Assembly (NCBI GenBank): GCA_037389465.1
Contig: JAZARR010000164.1
Span: forward strand, 3,424,501-3,488,500
From: Baylisascaris procyonis
Taxonomy: Eukaryota > Nematoda > Chromadorea > Rhabditida > Ascarididae
DNA length: 64,000 nt
Direction: 5' to 3'
Below, one piece after another: positions 1 to 12,760 of this stretch; the first letter of the stretch is position 1; each line of letters begins with the position of its first letter. The position numbers were made by a program, and so were the translations under genes. The notes beneath the pieces were generated by a model. The model saw nothing but the letters and a program-made list of their open reading frames with translations. It was not told the DNA's origin and did not search any database.

Positions 1-1440
1 TTGATCAGCTATTATGTTTGCAATTGACATTCATGAAGTGCGAGCGTACTGATCAAGGCATTTCTCAGCTATCTCCGTGAGAAACACCTTAAAAAAGAAA
101 CTTGTACCCAATAAAAAAGGAAATATTTTACAAAAAACTAATATAAATACTTGAATTAAATTTTCCCATCAATTCGTTTCATTTATTCGCAAAACGATCT
201 GAAGTCTATCAGCCTTCAAGGAAAATTATTGCAAATAAAGCAAAAAGCCAAATTTTTGCAAAAATGGATCAACGTTGGTCACGTTAACTTTCAGCTAAAC
301 TTCATGACTAAGCTGCTAATCAACGCGAATCAATATAAAATGTGCTTAACCACATGTTGCAATGTTTGCAATGTTTTGCCGTCTAACTGCATGTAAATTT
401 TTAAATCGAACTACATGGTGCATTTCGATTGCAGTCGAAGAACTTCCGGCTAAGCAAATAAATTTGACTGTTCGAATCTATTGCACTGCATATTCTGACC
501 TCTATTCAGCATCGACCAGTTGTACACAGATCGAATCAACTCGTAGGTAGAAAACTGTTTGGTGAAGTACGTCAAATTTTATAGGATGTAAAAATTTCTG
601 CAAAATGTGCAGATTTACTTCAAACATAAAGGGGCTTCTTGATGAAGTTTCTCGAGGAGGGAGAAGGTGAGGCTCTAAGCAACTTCGCAGTCTTGTACGC
701 ACGTTCCAAATAACGCACAGCCTCGTACACACTTTTGCCCTTCGAACAAATACTTACAACAACATTTTCGACAGCAATAAACACATTTTATTGAAGAAGT
801 GTAGTAATGTGTGCCTGAGATGGAAAATCGGCAGATTTCTGAACTGTTCATCTCGATTTCAACATCGAAAGTCAGGCTCCACCGCGCGCAGTTGCCATAC
901 CTGCTAGAGGCGTTAGACAGCCATGGTGCATCGTGATTTCATATGTAGGTAGCATAAGTTGGTCATCGCAGGAATCAACTCTTAAATATGAACTCATAGT
1001 CATAAGAAACGGCTAAAATAGATGTGCATCATGGAGATGTTCACAAATTCTGTCCACTTTATAGCCGTTCGTATCTTTCTTGAATATGTACAGCAAGAAT
1101 GTTTGAAAATTATTTTCGAAAGTTCAAATGACACCGGTCCTTCTAATGAAGACGCTCCGACTGAGAAAATGAAGAGTAAATAATGGCGCCGCGAATATAA
1201 GGCATCACAATAAACTTAGCTGCATGAGGTTGGACGCTGTAACTCCAGAATACCTCGCCATAGGTATGCGATGTTCCGAAATGTTTATCCTTGTTGTCTG
1301 TAGCAATCGTATATATTTACATGTATTCCTTGCTATTTATAGGAGCCATCAGATGCCAATGTATATGTTCCTAATGACACATTTTTTCAAGAAGCGTTCC
1401 TCTAATCGGTCATGCATCGTTTTCCGCACATCTTCTCGAG
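1..1440. other. No gene seen
   Basis: Both strands carry only short ORFs without splice-site support or recognisable motifs. The base composition is AT-rich, as in the introns elsewhere in the window. I see no RNA gene, repeat or promoter that I can support here. Confidence 0.5.
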
Positions 1441-1490
1441 ATGACTTGACTGACCAACTAGTGGAAGCCTTTAATGATGAGTTGTTAGGA

Positions 1491-1620
1491 GCTTCGAGTT
1501 GTGGGTATTTTAGGCGACATAGAACCGGCGGTCATGTCCTATGCTGGATGCGTAAAATACGGCCTGTTGTGGCAGGGTATATGGATGGTGTCCCATGCAA
1601 TGATGGGTTACTATGGGGAT
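1491..1620 (+). CDS. Candidate internal exon, unknown protein
   Basis: An open frame of about 43 codons lies between an acceptor-like GTTGTTAG and a donor-like GATAG/GTGTCG. It reads RVVGILGDIEPAVMSYAG, then CVKYGLLWQGIWMVSHAM and MGYYGDD. The stretch is rich in Gly, Met, Trp and Tyr, like a membrane segment, and is less AT-biased than its surroundings. I do not recognise the family, and no partner exon was found on either side. It could be chance or a remnant of a decayed gene. Confidence 0.22.
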
Positions 1621-1649
1621 GATAGGTGTCGTGCTGAACACTCTTTCTC

Positions 1650-3830
1650 AAGAAATTTGCGACAACCACACTCGATAATTATGCCAGTACATCACTGTCA
1701 CCATTATAGGCTAAAGCTGCGCAATCACGAACAAGAGTTTAACTCATCCGTTTCAAGGGTGTATTCTTTTTTTGTTTGTTAACTACAAATTGCTGGCTCC
1801 ATTCATAGTTGTTAGAACGATGTATCTCGAAAAGGTGTATTACATAAAAAGTTGTATCAATCTATTAGAGCATTAGCTGTTGCAACCATAGGGTAATACT
1901 GTGAGTGCATTCAAAGATCATACATTTTCTTCAAACGAGCAAAGAAGTGGTGTCCTCATTACCACATGGGTTCAATGCATGAAATACGCTACAGAAAATT
2001 TACTTGGTAATGATGCTCGATTGTGAATTCGGATGCTTAATTTGCTTCCTTATTCTCATCGAAAAACTTCCAAGCGTATTTTGTAACTGGGGAATCAATA
2101 GCAGCATTTTATAACGAGCAAAGAAGCCACTTACCAGGAATAAATGAGCAAAGTTGCAACAGCTGTATTACTCGTTGTTTCTTACACAAAACTGCCACCT
2201 CAGAATTTTTGAGCGGTTTTTATATCTTGGCCCATGGACGAATTGAAACAGTCTGCAATGATCTCAGAATTCACGGCAGTGAGGAGATCGCAATGCATGC
2301 TAGCCTATGTCGAAGAAAATTCATAAAACGATGATCCCATCCCACAAGCATCGGCCACAATACCCTCAAAATTGAGACTCAGGTGTTGCGTTCATGTGAT
2401 TCAATTCATCGGCAACTACTTCAATCTGTATAAATCCGTTCACGCTGCTGTAATTGAGCGGTATTTAGGAAAAACATGATGCACTTGTTCACATGACCTC
2501 CTCGCTAGCATTCAGAAGCCGAAGCTGAGATGATGCAGACATCCAGCTTTTTGCGTCTAGTGTCTAAAAGGCAATCACCCATGAGCGTGTTTTTTGATAG
2601 TTATCTCGTCGACCAAAAAAGTGAGGGATCTGTGAAATCTGCCACTCTTCAAATGCTTCAACAGAAAACAGTAATCAAACCAATTTCAAGGAAAAAGGAA
2701 CATTTATCACTTGTCTTTCGTAGCAACTTGTTCAGTTGTTTGCTTCATGCACGGGATGACTGCTGATGCACTGTACATTCGCAACACGATCCCACAGCAT
2801 TCGCCTCGATTCGGAAGTGCAACACACAGCAGTTCGGACTACACCGCAAGCACTAAGTAGAACAGAAAAATGCGCGTGGCATTACACTTTCTAATGTCTG
2901 ACATTCCTCATGTGTATGTTCAATTCCGTTCGAGTTTGAATGGGAGGTATACTTTGACTCCAAGCAGGCTGATTTGATGCGCTTTTTTTGCAAACTCGCT
3001 AATCAGACCACTGGTACTGAAAACTGTAAAGAGGTGACAAAATATCTGCTGTGTCTCATTCATGAGATAAAAAGGCGAGCCGCCTGGAAATCATGTTCTT
3101 GGGACTATTCTACATGTATTTTATGACCACATTAGCGGATAATTCAACATAGACCATTCTTGAAATGGACACGCAGTTCTATGTTTGCCCAAGTGTATTC
3201 AATCCTGAGACAGTGGTACCGGGAAATTTCACTAGTACACTGCTTAAAAATACGGAAGAGGTGAGGCCCACAAGGCACATGGGCAAATGCACAGGCACAC
3301 GGAAACACAACCATACCATAGGAAGCAGTAATGGAATTCGTAGGAGGAAAAGCACAAGTCATTTAATGAACGCTCCTTAAATAAATGGATGCAATCTACA
3401 TTGTGTTGGATGAAATAAGGACATCGATTGCGAGCTTGGCATATCATTTTGGAATCTATATGACAAACGTTCTGAGACAGGTGAATGTTGTTTGCGCAAG
3501 GTGGCATAAACATCGTACACCAGTTCATCTGTAAAGGGTAGCACATTCTGTGTACATACGAAAAAAGCTGTCACATATAGAGCCGTAAATATAATGCCGA
3601 CGAGGCACAATAAAATCTCCAATAATAGGAGCACATCATGTATTGTTTGCATGCACTTATGAAATCTGACCGTTGTAAAGCTGCGCAAATAATGTTCGCA
3701 CAAAAAGAGATTCGTAAAACAATATTTGCATCCGAAATAAAGTCCCTCACATGGACATAAAAGGGGACACAGATCACAGACGACGAATTCACCTTCCCCT
3801 TCGATTGGTTGGACGTTCTACTGTGAGTCT
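1650..3830. other. No gene seen
   Basis: The ORFs here are short, overlap on both strands and have no consistent splice signals. Nothing resembles a known domain. The stretch is best treated as intergenic sequence. Confidence 0.5.
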
Positions 3831-3845
3831 TCCATCCAACCCTTT

Positions 3846-3936
3846 CATGAATAATTGTGTCGACATGTCGATATTCATGAATAATTCATGAATAATTCAT
3901 GAATGTCGACATCGAACTCCATGTCGACATTCACTA
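3846..3936. repeat. Cluster of short palindromic repeats
   Basis: Two self-complementary decamers alternate within about 90 bases: ATTCATGAAT, repeated with near-identical spacing at about 3871-3904, and ATGTCGACAT or its GTCGAC core, seen four times. The arrangement can fold into several alternative hairpins. It lies about 310 bases upstream of the defensin-like gene. It could be a decayed inverted-repeat element or a local tandem expansion; a regulatory role is only a guess. Confidence 0.75.
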
Positions 3937-4199
3937 AGACAAATGGATTCAATGTCAAAAGATATGTGACCAGACCACTAATTCTAAGCAGTGACTAGAA
4001 TTTTGAGGGCGTTCCTCTTTAACAAATTTTTCGAACACGCTGCTGCAGCGCCGTTCTTCAACCGAAACCGTTGAAGCAACATAGCTGATTGCTCACAAAT
4101 TCTATAAGGGAAGATATAAGTAAATCGCTTTTTACATAGGTGGTAAGAATTCTTTAAGGAAGCTGCAGCAAACATTCAGTATCCTTTGCAATGTGGTAT

Positions 4200-4216
4200 A
4201 CTGCTTCTATTTACAG
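4200..4216 (+). promoter_or_regulatory. Candidate trans-splice acceptor of the ABF-like gene
   Basis: A pyrimidine-rich tract ending in TTTACAG lies 28 bases before the start codon of the ABF-like peptide. In nematodes a TTNCAG acceptor just upstream of an ATG, with no matching donor, commonly receives a spliced leader. An ordinary cis-intron in the 5' UTR is the alternative. Confidence 0.45.
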
Positions 4217-4244
4217 ATACAATCCTCAGCGTCAATTAGCAACG

Positions 4245-4754
4245 ATGAAAACCTTCGCCATTGCACTGCTACTCGTTGCTGTGGTTGCCGCTACTGCAAA
4301 TGGAGACCCGTGCTTGACTAACGGTGACCTGGGGTTTCGGGCTTTAAGCAAGTTTTGCTCGAGTGAATGCAAAGAAAAGGTTTGTTTATGCCAAAAGGAG
4401 CATCAATTAATTGCCCTAGACGATATTTGAACACCTAATTCATGATAATGTCCAATCGACCGCTAATCGCTGGGCAAATTGCAAGCGAATTGATTTATAC
4501 CAACGCGCTTTTGCGCTCATAATAATAATAATTTTCCGCCCGAGAAGGGCTCCAGCAAAATCTCCTTTAGTGTGACTCCTTAAAAAGGCATCAACAGCTT
4601 TTTTACTTACAATGCTTCCTGGAACTACGAAAAATTTCATGATTGACATCGTTTTTGCACATTTCAGGACTGCAAGGGAGGATATTGCCGAAGAAACGAA
4701 CAAGGATTATATTGTTATTGCAAGGGATGCAATAGAAGAACCACGCGTTCTTAA
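4245..4754 (+). CDS. ABF/ASABF-type eight-cysteine antimicrobial peptide
   Basis: There are two coding exons: 4245-4379 (45 codons, donor AAG/GTTTGT) and 4668-4754 (28 codons plus stop, acceptor ATTTCAG), joined in phase 0 to give 73 residues. Residues 1-20 are a signal peptide with a hydrophobic core (LLLVAVVAATANG), probably cleaved before DPC. The mature part has eight cysteines at 23, 38, 42, 47, 52, 61, 63 and 66. They show C-x3-C (FCSSEC), GYC and CYC, the arrangement of the cysteine-stabilised alpha-beta fold. The extra first and last cysteines match the four-disulfide pattern of nematode ABF/ASABF peptides. The C-terminus is basic (NRRTTRS), as expected for a secreted peptide that acts on bacterial membranes. 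Without splicing, exon 1 runs on to a stop at 4430 and gives a 62-residue protein lacking the second half of the motif; I reject that reading. The intron is 288 bases. Family membership is inferred from the cysteine pattern; activity and targets are not known. Confidence 0.88.
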
Positions 4755-4759
4755 TTTCT

Positions 4760-7700
4760 CACTTGCAGTAAGCTTCATCTTTCCTATGTCATAAAGTATT
4801 GTAACAGCTCAGTCGTTTTGAAGCTCGCAAATGTCATGCATTGCTCGACTCGTGACATCACAATGTAATGCTCCCTTCACGGAGCCAATTCCTTGTCGAC
4901 TCTTGCCTTCCACAGTTATGGAAGTGTGACTATGGTGGCTTTGTTCCCCGATCTTCTTTACAATTACAGGACTACTATTCCCATAAATTTACGAATTTAT
5001 GTTGAGCATATAAATCTCTGTTGCAACGGATGCTGGCGTAACACTTCCCACAGAGGACTTGGGCTCATTTTCGAAAAATTTTGGCTTGAAAATGCTTTGA
5101 ATAATCGAAAAAGGAGAGAACTGGATGAGGGAGAAGGTAAAAAAGTGAAAGAAAATGAGAGAAGAAGAAAGGGGACTGAAGAGAAAGATAGAGAACGAAA
5201 TCCTGCGCAAATACCGAACGGTCCTGCAATATTTCCGCCAAGGTGATTGACTAATGATTGTCGGAGAGTCATAGTGATTCTAACGCAACAAATTCGTAAC
5301 ACAAAATTAGGAACATATCTTCAAATCTAAAAATGTCATGAATATAACTTGAGCTCAGTGGTCCTATTCGGAAAACCTCGAAGAGGCAGCAGGCGAAATT
5401 TCTCCCAGAGAACTCACTACCCCTCATGCATTCGTGTACCATCATATTGGGTCAGCGCTTGCAAGGATGCTGTCTTTTTCTTTGCTTCGACCTTATTCGG
5501 CGGGGTTGGCTCATGCGGCTTCTCTCCGCTATCGTTCAACATCCTCTCTGATAGAAGGAAAACTTCAGATCACTCACTCTATGAATCGTGACGGTCCCCG
5601 TCTCTTTCTATTTACGGCTCGATGTAATCACTGTTAGAGTCGTCGATGTATTTCGGCTGGACCGCATGACGAAAAGAGGTTTTACACTCAAGGTTAAGGG
5701 TATTTACATCGCGATGAAAGTTCTGTCAGAATGACTCGTATTCTGAATAAAAGATGGAAACTTTTCTATCACACAAAATTATTCGACTTAACATCGCCAC
5801 TGGGTTTCAACATCGTCTCTTTAGGCGTCTTTTCAAAAATCTCATCGCGCACAAGTAGACCTCATATCTTACCGCTGATTTTTTACAACACGGAGAGCAT
5901 ATGTGTCCCAAAACGCAGAAACCAAAAGGAACTTCCCATAGGTTTTTGAATTCCCTCAAAATCACTGAAGTCCTCCTGAATAGATCGATGTCGAAATTGG
6001 TGCGCCTATGCCATCACCACTCACGATTGAGATCGCTTTCAAGCAGTTGCTGTAAGTGGTTGTGCTTGTGAGGTGATTAGATTGCGATTCTGACTTCAGT
6101 TTCCGACAAATTCTGCCCCTCAACAGTGTATAATCGCACAAGTACCTATTTTCTTCTCCATCTTCAAAAAATTCCTGGTCGCACCTGCCCTCTTTTCTTC
6201 ATTTTGTGTTCTGTTGTTGAATCCTCAGAGTGCCAACAACACTATGAAATATTTCATGACATGTTCGTGCTGAAGAAGTGGATACTTTTTTATGTAAATA
6301 CAGTTATTGTTTATTGATACAACTCCACCTGAATTGGTACAACCCTACCGAGACAGCGTGAAACGACCGCTCTTTCTGAAGAAGACCGGTAGATGATTCT
6401 GCAGGTGCATTATATTGCGAATTTGTCATTCGAATTGCAAAAGTTCAGGTACTTTCCTGATAGAGATTCCAATGCTGTTTAAAACACGCTTGGCGGCGTT
6501 CGTCATACCTCTCACCACCATGAAACATCAGGAGAGGTACGAATCAAAGTCGCAAAGTCGTCGTACGTGTCCGTTCTTCTAACTCTAACGTTGGACTGGG
6601 TAAGCTCGCTTTTTTATCTAGGAAAAGGCTCATAAGAAAGCTGATTGAAGACTACTCAAAATAACTCATGTCGACGTCATTTGGAGGACGATGTGGATGG
6701 ACAGTGTTGTTGTTTCTGTGAAATAGCAAGAGTGAGGTGATAACAACTGGTGGTCAGTGAATTTAAAAATCACGAAGTGACGGTGTGGAAGTACCACTAG
6801 ATCACAATTAGGCTAAGTGTGCTGATCAACGTCATCAGTCGGAATCACCATAACATTGAACATTTTCGGTACAAGACCCTGATGGGGTTTGTACCGAAAA
6901 CACGAGTTAGAAGCTAATCTGGGAACTGAAACTTTCCTAAGGTGTGGAAATCTTTTCGATAATACCGCTGCTGTATCTCGCTGTTGTTTTGTATGCATGT
7001 GATAAGTGCCAAAGCGCATTTCACGAGATGTCCGTAGCTATTTTGGAAAAGTCTGTCATATCAACGAAATCCATGGGTATAAAGCCAAGACTTTCATTTC
7101 ACCTCCGCCTAGAATCGTTCAGTTTCAATGTAAAAGGCATGACTGTTATACGGTTCCAACCTTTGTAAGACGATTAACCATTTTTGTTGCGGCAAAATTA
7201 AGTTTTTTGCCTGCTGCAGTTGCACTGTGATGGCTTTCCATCGTCCCTCCGATTCATTCCGTATTTGATGCTTTCACGAAAATCGTGACCGGTAATAAGC
7301 CTAGCAAGGGGCTATCTTACAGAGTTTGAAATTCAGAAGCTTGATGCGTTTATCACTATAGACCGAGCTTTTTGACGTGGCGTCTTAAAGAAACACATCA
7401 TTCTTTTGAGAGTATTCTTTACCCGCATGCTCGGTGAGCTGGAGCAGATAAATACTAATGCTTCCCGTTTGCATCATGCAGACATGAAAGTTGTATCACT
7501 GCAGTCAACAGACAGCAACACTACGGTAGACCATGAGAGTTTAAAGACGACATTAAAGATAACCGAAGTTTAATGCCAATACCCGCAAGTCAGCAATGCT
7601 TATGCTTCCTTTCCTGAGTGCCTCCACAGTGAAGTTATGCTGGCCACATGACTGCTAAGTTGTTCTCTTTGATAAATGGCAACCTCAGTCTAGCAGCACT

Positions 7701-10560
7701 GAAATAACGTTAGCACATTTGTGACACACTATAATATATAGCATGCTAAAACACTGCGAGAGACAAGTAAAAACCACATATAAATAAGATGAGTAATAGA
7801 TATGAAGTTCAGCGCATCCACGACAATATTTAAAGCATTTCTTCAGAGACAGCAGTGGTCACAGGATAGGCAATACAGATTGCTAAACGAATGAATGACT
7901 CTATTTACATAAGAATATTTGCGGATGCCTAATCAACATAGACCGTGAAAGAGTTTGTACCTCTGTTAGCGTCTTTAGAATTACGAACAGAATAGAACAT
8001 GAAGTATCACACTAGTTCCGCGCAGTAATTTTTCAAAGAAGCCCGGACCAAAAACAACTTATAGACATCGCAAGTTGCTGAAGAAAGGCATTCTTGTTTT
8101 CTGCCCTTTCATTCCTATGTCAAGATTACAGAAGAAAAGCAACACTTAGCAACAACATTAATCACTAGTAATTGTGCCATAAGTGCAATCGGCGTGACAA
8201 TCATTACTGGTACAACAAACCGACCGATTTTAAACAAAAGTAGGAGCAGTCCTAGCCATGCACCTCTGGTTTACTTCGTCGTACGACGCATACTGAAGTC
8301 GATACGGACTACGACGACGAAAACGAGGCCTTGATATGCGCTTTTGAGATTTAAGAATGCACACACGCAATGTCGAAATGCAGCGGAGTGTCATAGAAAA
8401 GCATTTGATGTTCTTCCGAAGCATGTTTTCATCACACTTAATGATTCGTACCTATGGAAGTTTAATGTCCTTTAAAATATGCCTAGCCTTGACTCTCAAA
8501 TCTCCTTCCTTCATGCACTTTGCTGTTTGGATCTATCGGCGACTTCTGCCATTCATTATGATCAATGCGTTATATGAAATTTTGATGTCATGGAAAAATT
8601 GAACTTTTACATCGCCGTACCATTTATCCTCACAGACCTTTCAGCGCTCTTCAAGATGTGCTCAGCATAACTCTTCGCAACATTATGAGATATATTTCAG
8701 CGTTGTGACGACTGAATTGGGTAAGGTGGGGTCGCAATTCATTAATGCGTACACTGTCTCGGTCACTGTTCTACCTATCCTGTAAGCGTGTGGCAAAGGT
8801 GCCGATCCTTACCTGAGTCGATAAAAAGCAGTGTTGTCATTGTAAATGTTAGCTGTAACAAACTTTTTGAACCATATTATGGCATGCTATTTATGTAATT
8901 AACTGTGATTCATGTGAAAAGCGTTATGTCTCAATTCCACCCTTTTGTAGCCTATTCACCTGAACGTGGCCGAATCTTGCTACACCCCTCCCTGCACTAT
9001 CGATCCTCCAGTGTCTCCACTTTATTTCTTCCCATGCAATAAGAATTATTCAATGGTCGCAAGCTGTCATTACGCAACCGACTACACCATGCAACAGTTG
9101 ATGACAGCTGTGTCATTATGGAAAATATTGATTGCCAACAGGGCAAGCGATCGAACAAGTCCCTGGAATGTTCCACACACAGCTGTGTCATTCTTGGCGG
9201 CACGCTCATTCTAATACCCTTTCGTTGTTTCTACTGAACGGCTTGAAGAGTGTTAGCTTTGGGACAGTAACAATGTGCCAAATGGCAGCCCCAATAGGGT
9301 CCTTGGGATTAAAAAAACAAACTAGTCCTTGGCATCGAAACAAAAGTATCCCATTCTGTAAAGGCAGTTGTGAGCAACCTATTAGAATACACGAGAAAAT
9401 ATCCACCCAGAAATCCTAACTAAGTCAAACTCGGCGTTTTCGAAATCGCAACCGCGTCAGTTTTTGCTGCATTTGCCCTATCCGTAACGGTTTCAGTTAA
9501 GAGAAAGGACTTATAAGACATCCAGATTTCAATCTAATCAATTTTTATCAAATTAGGCTTCAATCTCACTTCGAAATCCCCACCAATCTTCGATGCATTC
9601 GGGAGTTTATAAGACCCGTTTCGACTGCTTGAATTGATAGCGAATAATCCACATATGGAAGTAAGAGATAATGAAGTCACTCTTGAGCAGTGATGCAGAC
9701 ATAATCTGCTTCCGCGCATAAACACGGCAGTGCGAATGATGACTTACTTTAATGTTTACAATACGGTACTGAACCCATTCACTCTAGACACCAATAGCGT
9801 CACAATCAGAGATAGAGTATAAGTGAGATTCATGTCAAATCTTGTTAAACGGAGGAATTGAAGCGAATTTAAACTCGCAATATGTTTGTATGTCTTGTTC
9901 ACTTATACGGCAAAAACAATTCACATGCGAAAACATACGGGAACATTTAAGCAGCTGAATGTATCGGCACGAATCATGTCCTTGTTGCATCACAGAAACC
10001 AACTGCTTTCGTCATTGATGATTAGATCTATTGTGCTCTCAAAATGGACGTCCAGTATTTCTCTATAAATTATTCTGAAGTTATTTGAACATATATGAAT
10101 TTAATTCTTGAAAAGAAATTTGAGTAAATCGTACTTAAACAGATATCCATAAAATGCGCTGCTTTCAGGAATGAATGTCGAAGATTTGAAAAAATTTTTA
10201 ACAGCTGCCGAATGAACCATTTCTGCAATTCGTTAATTGTAAATCGTGGACCGCAAGCACTTTTCATTTGAAAACCGCTTGCGGTTCATAGCATACGATT
10301 ATGTAAAAGCCCATAACAATAATTTGGTCGTCATAAACGATGGCCTTACTATTTTATTACAGAATCTTTGAGAACTGTCTGTTCCAAGCTTACGTATGTG
10401 TGAAATTAATGACTTGAAGCAGCAATTCTACAACGTTGAGTCGCCAATCTAATTGTGATATGTGGTGTTCTTACCTATCGCTTACAGTTACCGTAAAGTT
10501 CCTACGGCTACAGAACTCATATTATGAACTTAGCTACTTGTGAGCATACGGAAGCAATAA
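4760..10560. other. Gene-poor stretch
   Basis: I find no supported gene. An ORF at 4893-5246 ends in a Lys/Glu/Arg-rich low-complexity run and has no family resemblance. Around 5390-5640 and 6500-6600 the sequence is slightly richer in GC, as in decayed repeats, but no element boundaries can be seen. The remainder is AT-rich non-coding DNA. Confidence 0.5.
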
Positions 10561-10566
10561 TAAAAA

Positions 10567-10690
10567 AGAAGTTAGTTGTATGAACCAGTCGCAACTCCTT
10601 CTGCCAAAAGCAAAAGAGCATCCAACATTGGCAGCAATGTATCAGTTACACTGACCCCAACTTTTAACAGTGTAGAAAATCAAGCACCCC
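10567..10690 (+). CDS. Candidate exon, Ser/Thr/Asn-rich protein
   Basis: An open frame begins after an acceptor-like GAAGTTAG and ends at a good donor (CAAAGT/GTAAGTG). It encodes YEPVATPSAKSKRASNIG, then SNVSVTLTPTFNSVENQ and APHNTQS. The composition suggests a disordered linker. The frame also stays open to 10908, so the splice is not certain. No partner exon or family was identified. Confidence 0.28.
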
Positions 10691-11066
10691 ATAATACACA
10701 AAGTGTAAGTGAAAAAAAGTCTAACCGTATACTATTCCAGCTTTTCACGGCATCGGCGACCGACTGTCCCAGTGGGCTGTGTGCTTCCTTGAGAATTCCA
10801 AAACGGTTCAAGGTTTCATTTAGCTCGTCTGAAAATCGGTTGCATTTGCTGTTCAGAGAAGAAGGAGTTGCTAGAGGGAAGGTGCAGGAAATTGATAAAA
10901 GAAATTAAATTCTTGATGATATACGATCGTGTCCAAGTGTACCCGCCCCCTGTATGATGGCATGCACACATGTATACAGGTAATACAGGTGTATGATGAC
11001 GCAAATAGGAGAGCTGAAAGCACAAAAGTTGATAAAAGCGACCCTTGCATTAGAATGAAGGCAAAA

Positions 11067-11070
<4 letters not shown>

Positions 11071-11139
<69 letters not shown>

Positions 11140-11140
11140 A
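11071..11140. repeat. (AT)n microsatellite
   Basis: About 58 bases of uninterrupted AT dinucleotides are followed by one GT and another short AT run. The tract produces artificial Tyr-Ile ORFs on both strands, which are not genes. Confidence 0.97.
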
Positions 11141-11439
11141 GCCTGTCGTCGCAGGGCTTCACACAACATTTTCACCGGAGTTATACCGTCACAATGACTT
11201 GATTTAAGTGAGAGATGCTTGTGAGACAACTCCCATTCTCTGTTTACCCAAAGCCCGGTGGCTACAGGCACGAAGATCGAGACGTGTAGTCTGAGCAGTG
11301 GGTGCGCAGCAGTGTGGCCAGAAATGAGGCCAGGTTGACCATACAAAACTGTCCTTCCGATACACAATCGTAGCCCACTGCAGGTGCTATTTACTATGAT
11401 TCGAAGCTCCTTTCTCCTAGCCTTTCTTCTTTCACGAAG

Positions 11440-12660
11440 TACCTACAAGGCAGTAGCGGCGGCGGTCTTTTTCGGCGGACCGTATTCGCCGTGACACGAA
11501 ACCGTCGTTGAGTATTGTGACCATTTTTTAGGCGCTGGCGTGCCACCGTCAACCCCAGCCACACCCTGTTGGATTTCGCAGTTAGATTGTCCGCGGTCGC
11601 TTATTCAATATATTCGCAGCTAGCCGTCGTACTGGCGGCCGTTCCCCGATCCGCAACCTGGGGACGCGCCAGATGGCTCCTAGCTGAACACACTGGTACA
11701 TAGCCGAAGTTATGTACCGAGAATGCCCAGATCGTCAGCAGCCTACATCACACACCGTAACGGTTGACGGATCCAGTCTTCGGGTTGTCGATAACTTTAC
11801 ATACCTAAGCAGCCCCCTTACAAGCTCAGCATGCAGTGACACAGAAACTTCCAGAAGATTGGCGAAAACGAGTACCGCATTTGGCAAACTATACAAACGT
11901 CTCTGGAACAGACATGAAGTCAAACTGAGCACTAAAGTTGCGGTATACCGTGCAGTCGTGCTAACAACACTTCTCTGTGGTTCCGAAATTATTTAAACCC
12001 ATAAATGCACCATTAATTAAAAACATGAGATTATTTAAGAACTATGAGTGCAAAATAAAATATAAAAATGAACAAGAACACCGAAACCTGAACGCTATAT
12101 CAAAAAGACATCAAGAGGCTGGATCAGTTTCATATGCGATGTTTACGCAAAACTGCAAACAGCAGCTGGCAAGACAAAATAAGGAACACTGAAGTGCTGA
12201 AAAGGTGCAAGATAACTGGTATCGAAGCATACATCATCTCATCCCAACTACGTTGGGTTGGACATGTCATTAGAATGCCGAACAACCGCATTCCCAAGCA
12301 ACTACTTTACGGACAACTCGCCTCTGGGGGACGGAAATGAGGACGTCCGCTGCTTCGATACAAGGGTAGAGTCAAAGCAACGTTGAAAGCGTGTCAAATG
12401 GAGCTGAAGGATGACATAGTACATGACAGAGAGCTGTGGATGAGAGCATGCCGAGAGAGGACTGCGCGATTTGAAGGATATCGAGTTCAAGCACTGGAAG
12501 TGAAGAGATCGCGACGACTACTGGGCACAAGTGGGCCGGATCAGGGAGCACGGTTTATCTGCGATAGGTGCAACAGGAGTATATATCTCGAATTGGACTC
12601 GTCTCACACATGCGCGTTCACCGGTGATGAGATCCGTTGACTTCAACGGCTCAGTCCATG
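11440..12660 (+). mobile_element. Decayed 3' part of a non-LTR (LINE) retrotransposon
   Basis: The translated region matches the C-terminal part of LINE reverse transcriptases. A thumb-like segment reads VVDNFTYLSS, then LYKRLWNRHEVKLSTKVAVY and CGSE. After a frame break comes the hallmark block KRLDQFHMRCLRK, LRWVGHVIRMPNNR and PKQLLYGQL, then GRPLLRYKGRVKATLKACQ. A degenerate Cys/His-rich tail (FICDRCN...SSHTC) ends near 12640. The copy is dead. About 100 AT-rich bases separate CGSE (about 11985) from the next block. The next block sits in another frame, and an in-frame TGA follows SGGRK at about 12337-12339. The GC-rich stretch 11440-11700 has a different composition from its flanks and is probably part of the same element. 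It stops about 100 bases before the 3' end of the SLC26 gene on the other strand. Confidence 0.82.
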
Positions 12661-12760
12661 ATATATATAAACCCATCTCAACTTAAAACCTAATTTATAG
12701 GTGGATTTTTCGGAAATGGAAGTTGCCAGAATGCCAAACACTGCCTTGTGCATCATCTAT

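Noticed and set aside
4893..5246. 117-codon ORF
   Set aside because: Its end is a Lys/Glu/Arg-rich low-complexity run, with no domain and no splice support.
10905..11367. Tyr-Ile repeat ORFs at both AT tracts (also 60466-60962)
   Set aside because: They are translations of dinucleotide microsatellites.
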